Below the pieces are notes generated by a model that was not told the DNA's origin, did no database searches, and saw nothing but the letters and a program-made list of their open reading frames with translations. 64,000 nucleotides of DNA from NCBI RefSeq assembly GCF_028453695.1, contig NC_135774.1, forward strand, positions 13,516,001 to 13,580,000, read 5' to 3'. This stretch comes from Augochlora pura (taxonomy: Eukaryota > Arthropoda > Insecta > Hymenoptera > Halictidae). Positions 1 to 10,065 of this stretch are shown one piece after another. The stretch's first letter is position 1, and each line of letters starts with the position of its first letter. Made by a program: the position numbers and the translations under genes.

Positions 1-1714
1 CGGCGCGAAGGAGCAGGAAGAAAGGAGGCGAGAGACAAGGGGTAGGACGAACGAGTCCTGGCCACGTAACGAAGCCAGCTGTAAATAACGTGGACGGACA
101 ATGTTGTGAGTTACGGTGGTACCAATCCCATAAATGGCATGGTTTTATGTTGGCAGCGTCGAGACGCGGCCAGCCACACAGGGCGATCATCCGTTTCTTC
201 GTGGTTCGTGTAATGTCGGTCCGAGAACCAGCCACGATGTCACGCAACAGACGGTCTCCCGCTTATTGTTGAAACTGAACTTTCTCTGCTCTCGGTTTTC
301 AGTTTTCGGGGGGAAGCTTGAACGTAACACTCTAAGAGATTTATCGCTCCGCGTATTTGCTTTCGTGACCCCGAAGCTTCGTTTCTCTTCTTCGACCGAA
401 TCTTCCTATAACGTTCTAATAAAATCTGTAGTTTACGATTGTTTCTTCGACCGCAGGAAATCATTTTGCATTTTTAAGTCTTTCGAGCGAATGTGGTTTC
501 TTTAGCGAGGGTCGGATAAGGTGATTTGTACAATCGATTGACACTAGGGTGGTCTTTGTTCTTTCACTTGCTATTTTTCATAGTCTTGATGATACTTGGT
601 GAGAGATTAATGATGTATGTGTGTAATTTTGAAACAATTATTTTATTTTATTTTTTAATATACTTATATTCTGTTATTTTATTAATACTGTTATAAATAT
701 GTTTGACTAAAAGACTTATTTTTAAAAGATTTATTATTAATATATTGCGAATTTTTATAAGAGTTATCTTTATTAATTAATATGATGAAGTAACTGTATA
801 GACATTTATTTCCTTTTTTAATCATTTCAACCAGTTGATAGTATTATAATAGTATTATCAGATAATTTAAAAGTTTTAGCTTCTTTGCATCTGAACTATT
901 TATTTTTGCTAAAAACCTATAAAATCCGTTTTTTTTTATCGAGCATCATCCATATTGGAAAAGTGACAACATCCCTTAAATCTACCTCCCATCCCTAACT
1001 CTAAGGGTTGCTTTACATTCTATTGTATTCCACAACAGAAATAAACACAATACAATAGAGCAAGAAACATCTACTATTATTCTCTCCACAGTAAAATTTA
1101 TCCGGTAGTTCTATCGTACACCAACAAATAAATGTTTATCAGAAAACGCTAGTAAAACAGCCGGCTCGCGATAACATCATTCAAATGATTAAATAACGAT
1201 CACTCTGAAAGAACATGCGTCTGAAGTGTTCGTTCGCTAGACAGGTCACCCTAGTCTTGCTAGGTTAGGGTATGCATTACAATGTTCTCCAGATAGGTTA
1301 TTAATATCTGTCCCCAGAGTTCGCGATAGGATTGATAACACCGATAAGTGTTGATTCTTTCGAAGCTTTTCTTGAAACTGGTTTCTTGACTGATATCCAG
1401 TTTATTTTCACCGGTGAATTTCGACTTTCTATTTCCTGCATTGGTATTAATTCATTGCAAGCTCGGACTGCGCAATTAATTAAAATCGAACAGACGGGTG
1501 TCATTCATACTGAATTAGTAGCAATGAATTAGGTATAGTATAATTATTCTATGAATATTTGGAAAAATAAGTAATGTTTTTACTGGGTAAAAATGTATCA
1601 CGTTTTTCTAGGAAAAGTGATATTGTCGTGAGGAGAATTAAATTAAAATTATTAATTAAATATATTTGGAGGTGAGATATCGTGTTCTAGTAAAGGAAGG
1701 AATGCTTTAGAATT
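1..1714. other. Non-coding: CpG-moderate block then AT-rich island
   Basis: Bases 1-590 are mixed composition with opposed open frames of up to 123 codons and no recognisable motif. Bases 590-1150 are AT-rich. Bases 1300-1535 carry two mirrored short frames that look accidental. No splice pair or RNA gene is seen. Confidence 0.5.
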
Positions 1715-1980
1715 TTATAAATATATTCTCAAATTTTTCGGTTCCTATAGTATTGTTAATTTTTGAGTGACAATTGTCTGAAGTCTGAAAAAGACTTGAG
1801 TAATCTAGTTTAATATACCCATGTGTTTCTTATAAAAGAATTAAATATTATAATTATATTCTCCAATTTTTGGACCCTAATATTATCGTTAATTTTTGAG
1901 TAAAAATTCTCTAAAATCTAAACAGAGCTTAAGTGATTTAATTCGACATACCCACGTGTTTCACATAGAACAATAGAAAA
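1715..1980. repeat. Two-copy tandem duplication, period about 133 bp
   Basis: Copies run about 1715-1847 and 1848-1980. Both contain ATATTCTC.AATTTTT, GTTAATTTTTGAGT, and a common tail ATACCCA.GTGTTTC. They have diverged by substitutions and small indels, so the duplication is old. Confidence 0.8.
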
Positions 1981-3353
1981 AATGGAATGATCACATATCA
2001 ACTATATTTAATAGAGCTATTATTATCATTGTATAATAATTGAAACCCACGAATCAGATCTAGGTCAAAGCGATCACCCAAAATTCTCAAACAATCCAAT
2101 CGTCATAACATCCATTGTCCGATCCCCGTCCGAAAGGATCAGTCAAACAACGTCAGCGACGTCGACAAAAATCGTTCCACAGTGAGTCGCGGTTTCGAAT
2201 TAAACGATAGACATCGTTGTCCGGATAGACGGCAAGAGTTTAACCGTCCGGCGGACCAGTCATCGCCGTGAATAATTGACCGGGCAATTGTGGGCACCGA
2301 AACCGAGGGATGCGACAACGGTGTACGAAAAGTATTGATCATCGTCGACCTAGGACTCCTAGGGTCCATCACGATGACCTTAGTCCGGGTCCCTCCAATA
2401 TTCCCGCCATTGTTCCGGCGGAGTAATCCGTCTGGGCAAAAGGCAGTTACCGGCCGGCTGGAACTGGAAATAAACAGCGTATCGGTCGGATCTGGCCGCG
2501 GAGAACCGGGGAACTTCCGTGAAATAGTATCCCCAAACAATACGAAATTCCGCTTTCTCGCGTCGATTCAACCGCTTGCGCGCGCGCTCGCGCGTTCGCT
2601 CGCCGGGGGGAGAGTTTAAACATATTCGCCTCGCGCCGCCTATCGGTGAGACGTCCACGGTTTAACAGCGGATAAAGCACGACGGACCGGACTCGTGGCC
2701 GTATAAACCTCGGTAGTAGGTACACCCGGCTGGATATCCATAAATCTATTTGATAGTAGAAAGTCCTTCCATTATTCTCGCCACTCCACGGACTTATCCG
2801 CTCCGGTCCGCGAAGCCCGGACACAAGGCCCAAGCGCGACTTGATACGTAACACCCGCCGGGGCAATAAAGGTACTCTCGGGATCACCTTATCGGACCGG
2901 CGATCGAAGGTTCGACCTGCCCTTTTTCTCTCGTTTTCCGCCCAAGGCGCGTGCTATCGGCGACGGCTATGACACATCCCCGGAGGAACAGGCGTAATCT
3001 GGTTGACCACTGACGTCCGTTGATACTATGCCCGGCGGCTTCCACTCGCGGCGACCTGAAAAATCATTGGAAGAGGATCGACCTTTCTTGGGTTCGGGAT
3101 ATCTTGTTTCGTCAGAGTATAGTGCTACTGTTGGAATTTTTCTAATAATGTAATCATTTAAACTGTTTTGAACATTGACTATGTTTAAGCTGTTGTCATT
3201 TTGCTAATAATCACTATACGACCATAAAAGTAGGCTTATCTTAAAGCCAGAACTTTATATTTCTGAAATATATTGTTCTTTTTCTCCTATAATGTTAATA
3301 TTACACAGACAGTTGTATTAAAAAATGGCAAAAATTGATAGGTCTCTAAAAAC
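1981..3353. other. Non-coding CpG-rich block flanked by AT-rich sequence
   Basis: Bases 2050-3110 are CpG-rich, with overlapping frames of 92-146 codons on both strands and none recognisable. A (CG)-alternating stretch lies at 2578-2602. AT-rich sequence resumes at 3110. Confidence 0.5.
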
Positions 3354-3734
3354 GTACTCGAAAGTACCTCAGATTCAAGCATCTCTAGAAACGTTAAAAA
3401 ATTTTCTCTGCGATCGAATCTACCATGAAATTAAAGAGTAAAGTCTCCTCTTTACAACGAGGCCTCAAAACATGGTCTACGATTTTTTCTCGCTGTTTTA
3501 TAGATCAGAAACAAGGTACAAGATCGGTCATACAAAACCTTACATAGCTGCAAAGAAGCCAGTGCACTCTCTTCATTCAAAGTAGAATAAATCGAGTAGG
3601 AAAAATCGTACACCAAATTTCGATGTACCGTTCGAAAGAGGAAGCTTCGAGCTTCAAATTCATTGTATAGTGGGTTCGAGAAAAAATTTATCAATGTTTC
3701 TAGAGACGCTTGAATGTGGACCACTTTCGAGTGC
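3354..3734. mobile_element. Foldback (long inverted repeat) element, about 380 bp
   Basis: The left arm (3354 to about 3500) pairs with the right arm (about 3590-3734). Outer matches are ACTCGAAAGT with ACTTTCGAGT, then TTCAAGC.TCTCTAGAAAC with its complement. Inner matches include CTCTTT, TGGT.TACGATTTTT and TTTAT. The arms are about 150 bp each around a loop of roughly 80 bp. It contains no transposase frame. No clear target duplication is visible, so the superfamily is unknown. A MITE-like foldback is the simplest reading. Confidence 0.65.
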
Positions 3735-4727
3735 CTTAAACAGTATCACAGTACAAGTAATTTCAATATAAATAAATTCCCGAATGAAACAAGAGCAATA
3801 ACATAAAAATAACTCATAAAGATAGTCTCTGAATCATCCCCAATAAAAGTCACAATAACCAAGCATAAAATTCAGCCCGTCCGTAAAGCTACCGCGCGAG
3901 TTTCGAGCGGCTGCGAAAGGGTTCGACAAAGGGGTTACGTTCGCTTTCGAATCGCCCATAACAGGACGATCCCCTAATCCAGCCAGCCTTCCGTGATCCT
4001 GGAAACTTAATAACCCTTATCGCTGCCGGCTATTTCATTTGTATTAGACAGCTCGTACGCGTGCGCGAGGGACGAATAAATTTCTCCGCGTGTATGGAAA
4101 TGTTGGAATTGCATTAGGCGCGCACGAGGGGGGCAAAATAGCCGTGGTGTCCAGCGGCAGCAGCAGGTCTCGGGAGGCAGTCGGCCATGTCTCCTCCGCG
4201 GAGGGTGTCCCAGGACTAGTGGCGTGTACTCACGAAACCGTGGCGGACAGGTGACACGCGCCGGCCACGCGCGCGCACGTTACGAATTCCGTGCGTGTAC
4301 GCGCGCGCGCGCGAGCGCGGGCCCGGTTCGGTTTGAAAATAAGCGGTTGGAGAACGATGGAACGCGGCGAGGCTTCTGTTCTTCCGCGACGACGTTCTTA
4401 CGTCGACGTCGGCAACGACTTAATTCGCCGGAAACGGCCCTTACGAGCTGTAAACTGCTAGCGGGATGTGCCGATGACTATTTACACTGGGCGGTCTCCT
4501 CGCGGCCGCACGGCATACTAGTTGAACCATAAAACTGCGACCCTACGATTATGATGGCGACGCGACGTTTTCCGCGAGCCGCATCGCCGTAAAATCCCAT
4601 CGATACACGTCCCCCATTAGAAGATAAAATAATTATAACTCGAAGCCGGCCGAGGCTGTTCTCTTTCAAGTAATCTCTCCCCCGAGAGAAAGGTGGGGGA
4701 GAGAACGATAGAACGAGAGAGAACGAT

Positions 4728-4760
<33 letters not shown>

Positions 4761-5478
4761 AGGAGGGAGGGACCACTTACAGTAATTCACGAACAGGTTT
4801 ACATACTTTTATCGTGTAATCGTAGACGAGCGAATCGTGGCGTGATCGAGGGCGGGATTACGCCCTCGAGCAAACGGAAGTATCAAGATCGAGGCACGAT
4901 AACGCGACGTTCTATATCGGTTCTCGATAGCGGTTCGAACCGCGGGCCGGTTTATCCGGATAGCAAGATAATCGCCGATACCCGGCCCATTGGACAGGTG
5001 ACTTATCTTTCGTTATTCAAAATGCCTTCGCCGTTGCTCGCCGTGGCCTCCGCGCGCGATTGATGAATCGTGGCATTAAGTGCGTTTCGCGGCAAGCTAC
5101 GCGTAACAAGATATCGCTTTCTAAAGAAGTAACGAGTACCGTTTCTTTTTTTCCGACGGCGCCCGATCTCTCGATCTGCGAAACCGCTGCTAATAATAAC
5201 GGGCCGATTAAAAATCACGATTACTCGCTCGTTGCAGTCCTGCTTCGTCGTTTTTATTTTCGACGGTGTTCTGGGACGTTTGCTGGTACCGTAGGAATTA
5301 TAGTTGCTTATAGTTAGTTTGAGTTGTTGAGAATTTTAATTTGGAAAGACGATTCATTTTGGTCATGAAGGGGTAATTTTACAATTATGCAAAACGAAAT
5401 TGATATGTGAGGATTTGAATGGTATGTATTTAGTATGTATCTTTTACAATAATTATTAAGTAATCAGTATCGCCATGA
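3735..5478. other. Non-coding block with CG/CA-rich and GA-rich simple sequence
   Basis: AT-rich to 3870, then CpG-rich. Alternating purine-pyrimidine (CGCGCG-type) runs lie at 4265-4320. Small frames of up to 102 codons are unrecognisable. AT-rich from 5310. Confidence 0.5.
4719..4770. repeat. (GA)n microsatellite
   Basis: GA dinucleotides with occasional AA and GG interruptions, inside a wider purine-rich run from 4681. Confidence 0.9.
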
Positions 5479-5684
5479 GTATATCAACTGATTAAAAATT
5501 AAGGTTTGACTGTCTTGGATATTTTTATCACAGGGAAAGTATTTTTAAATCCAGAAAATGGTACAAAATTGGCTCTGATAATAGTATCAATGGATTAAAA
5601 ATTAAGGTTTGACTGTCTTGGATATTTTTATCCCAGGGGAAGTATTTATAAATGCAGTTGATGAGACAAAATTGTCATTAGCAA
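5479..5684. repeat. Two-copy tandem duplication, period 103 bp
   Basis: Copies start at about 5479 and 5582. Both contain GATTAAAAATTAAGGTTTGA, CTGTCTTGGATATTTTTATC and CAGGG-AAGTATTT. The second copy abuts the left inverted terminus of the neighbouring element and may be part of it. Confidence 0.8.
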
Positions 5685-5737
5685 TAAAAGTGACATTAAA
5701 AGTAAATTAATGTACTAAATTAAAATGAATGTGCTGG

Positions 5738-6668
5738 ACAATTTAGAACTAATGTACTAGATAATTTAAAATTAATGTACTAAATAATTTAAAATTACTG
5801 TAATAGACAATTTAAAATTACTGTACTAGATAATTTAAAGTTAACGCACTTCATCCCACAGGAATTATTTTTACAGTGCACAATTTAATTTTTCAATCAA
5901 AGTAATTTTTTATCGGTGTATATAAGACGCGGAATTTTGTGCGGCGATGCACAAACGGTTTCGAAAAACCTGCCGAGCCGAAGGTGGCGGTTTAAGGTGC
6001 ACCACCACCTGCGGCAAAGTAGCAAGACTCCTAGGTGTACCTGCGGGGTGGCGAGCCGAGGCATCCGAGCATGATTCCTACGCATATGTTCCACCTTCGG
6101 GACACCAGCGGCTACAAAGCGCGTGCCAGAAGGACCCACTCGGTCGGGCCCTCCGTGGAGGACCTGCCCCAGGAGGACTCGGAATCACGCAACCATGAAT
6201 CCGCCGAAGGAGGCGCTGCTGCACCTGCAACCCCCAAGACGGGGTGCTTCTGGCCGAAGTCCGAGTCAGCCGTGCGTGATTCCTTGGCACATGACGCCCT
6301 TCGCTCTACTGTTTACGCGACCGTGGAGACGACGAAATTTGGAAGGCAAATTTGGTACGCGAGCCTCGATTGGGGGCCAGCGATTCTTAACTCATTTATT
6401 TCATCCCTTTTTCGGCTTTTTGCAATTCTCTGTAGCGGAGAGTAATCCTTGCAGGGCGATAGTTAAGTTCGAAGAGTAATTGGTGATTAACTAGTACTAA
6501 TAAACTTTTCATTTTACTCAAGTTTTCTGTAAAAATAATTCCTATAGGCTGAAGTGCATTTATTTTAAATTGACAAGTGCATTAACTTTAAATTATCTAG
6601 CTCAGTAATTTTAAATTATCTAGTACAATAGTTTTAAATTATTTAGTACATTAGTTTTAAAATATCTA
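5738..6668. mobile_element. Non-autonomous DNA element with long, internally repeated inverted termini
   Basis: The left terminus (5738-5876) and right terminus (6527-6668) are inverted copies. Each is built from repeated units of about 22-23 bp of the type AATGTACTAGATAATTTAAA, followed by GTTAA.GCACTT and ending inward in GGAATTATTTTTACAG. The AT-rich arms enclose a core of about 650 bp whose middle (5935-6450) is sharply CpG-rich. A TATA motif (TATATAAG at 5919-5926) lies just inside the left arm, with ATG at 5947 opening an 83-codon frame and a 136-codon frame in another register. Neither resembles a transposase. Ends and target duplication are not sharp, so the superfamily is unassigned. 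Confidence 0.7.
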
Positions 6669-7880
6669 CTGCAAAAATTACTTAGACAGTATTATAAAAA
6701 GTGAACCAACTTCTCCAAAAGGTCACTCCATTAAAAAACTAAGCCAACAAAAATGATTTCGATAGAAAGCCTCCAAGATGGCAGAGAATAATTGTTCTCA
6801 GAAAGTATCGGTGATAAAATAGTTACGATCGCAACCACTTCTCTCCGCCATTTCGATTCATTGGTCCCAGCAGTCCTGTTGAAACGACGTCCGCTGAAAC
6901 GAACTTCGAACCGGTAACACGGTTTTCTTGACCCCGAGCGGAAACGAGGTTTAACGAATTCAAGAAAGGAGAGGTAATGGCTACCCGTATCGTCCGCGCG
7001 GCAACCCCGGTGAGAAGAAAACAAAAAAAGAGAATACCGAAGAGACAAAAGGAGAAAAAGCAACGAAAACGTAACGCGACACGTCGTGGCGCACCGGTAG
7101 GTAGCAGGAAGAACCTCAAACAGACAAAACCCGTGGGATAGGCACACAAAAGTCACCCGGGGTCGAGACCGGGGTCAAACACTAAAATTAATTCGAACTG
7201 TGCGCATCCGCTGCTTTATATCCGGGGTGAAGGGAGAGAGGATCGTTTCCCCATGGGACTGGGACATTAATTCCGTTGTTATTACTCGGATGACACAATG
7301 CGTTTAATTAGACGATCCTAGGGACCCGAAAACGACAACTCACTCGATCAGTCGCGGAATAATCGTTTTCATTAGCCTTTGGAACCATCTGCCGCATATA
7401 CTGAATTATTTTAACCCTAACAGATCTTATGGTACTTTATGGTGTTACTAGTTTTAAAATGGTATAGTGTCACTAGTTTTAAAATGGCACCGTGGCTCGA
7501 TGATATTTGGACCTCGTTAAGACTTGTCGTTACACTTATTATTATTATAATTTTTTAAAGGCATTCTCACGATTTTCTATGATATTAAGTAACAGGAGAA
7601 CTCTTAGGACAATTTTTTATTTATAATTTACTATAGAGATAATTGAAGACTGTTTTAAGTACGTATGTCTTCTTCGAAGTCTATTATCGATTCAATCTCT
7701 GTTCGTTAACAATTATCTGCTCTTTATGAGAAGTCATCATTTTGTCACAATAATATAGATCCTCAATGTTCAATTTCTATTTTATTAAATAAATCTCTTT
7801 AATTTTATATAATTATCGAGGCAATTATATTTTATACAATCATCGATCCGATAATCAAAGTGTTAAATTGCATAAAGAGA
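6669..7880. other. Non-coding: CpG block then AT-rich island
   Basis: Bases 6820-7390 are CpG-rich, with overlapping minus-strand frames of 108 and 141 codons of no recognisable family. A 25-bp two-copy repeat (ACTAGTTTTAAAATGG at 7447 and 7472) lies in the AT-rich island 7400-7880. Confidence 0.5.
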
Positions 7881-8021
7881 CGGTTTCGCTATTATTATTA
7901 TAATAAAGAAATAACAGACACAGCTTCATTATTATTATAATAAAAATACAGTAGTGACAGCTCCATTATTTCTACAATGAAGAGCGCAGAGCAGAGACAG
8001 CTCCATTCTTATTATAATTTC
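7881..8021. repeat. Minisatellite, about 39-bp unit, 3.6 copies
   Basis: Units start at about 7881, 7921, 7958 and 7998. Each opens CAGCT(T/C)CATT or a variant, followed by TTATTATAAT. Lengths are 40, 37, 40 and a partial 24. Confidence 0.75.
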
Positions 8022-10020
8022 GCGCCGATACTCCCGAACCGAGGCCATTCGTTTTGAGAGTCCCTGTACCCGAGCAACGGAAGGGTTAAAGGGTGTCCTA
8101 GAAACGTCCGCGCGGTCCGTTTTCGTTCCCAAGAAAGCGCGTAACGAGATCCGTTCTCCGAAACGGAGAATAGAAGTCGAAAAGTGGAGCAGCAGCGGCT
8201 TTTGTTGCCTCGGGGGGAGGGGGGAGACGCCCGTTGTTGGCCGGCGAGGCGACCATCGAAATCAGGTGTCACGGTTGTTGCTCGTAACCCCCCACCTCCT
8301 GTTCGCCATGGCAACTGTTGTTTAAAACAACGAGCGCGTCCCGGGAACGGGCACGTTACATAAGGTCCGTGCACCGCAGCGGCACCGACGCGTGTTGTCA
8401 CGGCGATCGGGCGTAGCAACACGCGTGCACACGTTCGCGTGCGTGCATCGGCACGCGCAGCCTGCAGGTGCCTTGGCTAGGTGCATTGTTGCGCCGCGCC
8501 GCGCCGCGCCGCAACCCACTACCCGCACGATTTCTAAGATAACGGGTGACTCTCGTAATTATCATGCCCTAAGCAGATACGCATTTTTTATGCGAGCGGT
8601 ACCGTGCCCCGCGTCACGCCCACCCATTTTCGGTTATTTTTAAGCGCCGCGGAGAACATTATAAATCATCCCCCGCCTGCCGGTTCGCTGCTGCCGGTGC
8701 CGCCGGATCTGATCTACGGTCAGCGTGAAACAGAATTTCAACCGGTGGTCGGCAACCTAGCACGCTTTGCCTCGCTCGTTAAACTTTCAAAGGAAAATCA
8801 TTTTATGACCGCAAGAAACTTCGCAAAACTGTACTTCGACGTTTTTGTACAACCTCGTCTACGGTGCTGCGAGATCACGTGACGTGGACTGTATGGTCAA
8901 CTTGTGTAACTGTTTTAATTATTACCTAAGTTGAATTGTATTTGATTTACTGTTCTTTTTATTTTCATTTTAACGCGTTATTTGCAAGCGATTATTTTAC
9001 AATTTCTGAAACATATTATTTACATTCACTACTTTGAATTACATTTCTAAAAGTAATTTACATTGTTTAATAATATCGTTTATGATTTTCATGAAGAAAA
9101 ATTGATGAATAAGTTTCCAGTAATAATTATACATCATTGCAACATAATAAGCTTAAAAATATTCTATTACAATGCAATTTCTATGTGATGAACACCGTAA
9201 GAATCTTCGAACACATTTATCCTAATTCGACATTATTTTAAAATTTTTCCAGCAAATTAATACCAGTTATTGCCAACAAATATTTGACCGTGCAATTAGA
9301 TTGTATGAAGACTAAACTGAAAACACAAATGCATTAGTCGCAGCCCGGCGAAATTATTAAAGAAAACAATGGTTTATGGGTCGTGCGAGCCACGATTGCG
9401 CGGTTGTTTGTCTCCCGAATTCGGCGTGACTCAATGGTAAATTGTTAAAAAGACATCGTTGACCCGGTTCCGGTGTGGACACTGTCGTCCAAAGGCGTTG
9501 GCATTGATCATACAATTATGCGCCACCAAGATCGATCGCCTCGTTAATGTCAATTGTCAATGGTAACGAGCCACCCTGTTACGAAGCACGACTACCAAAG
9601 CCGGTGGTCGCGTGGCCGGCACGCGCCGGGCAATGACAATTTCCGTCCCTCGTACCGGAAGTCGAGGTATACGTGGACTGGCGCAACTGCAGCCTGCATT
9701 CTAGATGCACCCGTCGTCGTTGCGTCGTCGTTGCGTGAACGTTACACGTGGAGCGTATATTGGCGCAATGATCTGCGCGGTCGTTTGCATGAAAATTTCG
9801 CATAAAATTGTGTCGAACGCATGCGAAGACCGTTGCTCTTTCTTTCGTAGATTGGATGTAAAACGAATTGTGCGAGCAATGTTAGATATGAAGATTTATT
9901 AATTGATGATCTAGAGTAAGATTGAGATGAGGATTTAATTTTAAATTGCTGTCAAAGTTTGAGCTAATAAAAGCTGAGAACGTTGCGGTGTTTTATTAGT
10001 TTTATTCCTGGTATAGGGAC
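8022..10020. other. Non-coding: CpG-rich block, AT island, CpG-rich block
   Basis: CpG-rich at 8022-8890 with a G-rich run at 8212-8226, AT-rich at 8900-9330, mixed to 9890. The longest frame (minus, 8012-8422) overlaps others on both strands and is unrecognisable. Confidence 0.5.
8491..8510. repeat. (GCGCC)4 pentanucleotide repeat
   Basis: Four perfect GCGCC units inside a GTTGCG...CGCAAC frame, so the locus can also fold on itself. Confidence 0.85.
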
Positions 10021-10065
10021 AGTATTATTAGCGATTAATATATAATAATATTAGTTAATAATACT
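10021..10065. repeat. AT-rich perfect inverted repeat
   Basis: AGTATTATTA (10021-10030) and TAATAATACT (10056-10065) are exact reverse complements around a 25-bp AT-rich loop. In AT-rich sequence this could arise by chance. Confidence 0.45.

Noticed and set aside
4920..4940. CGGTTCGAACCG resembling a tRNA T-arm
   Set aside because: It is a short palindrome. The five-base T-stem does not pair, and no upstream D-arm or acceptor stem fits.
5947..6445. Frames of 83, 118 and 136 codons in the core of the inverted-repeat element as a transposase
   Set aside because: They overlap in different registers, are far too short, and show no recognisable catalytic motif.
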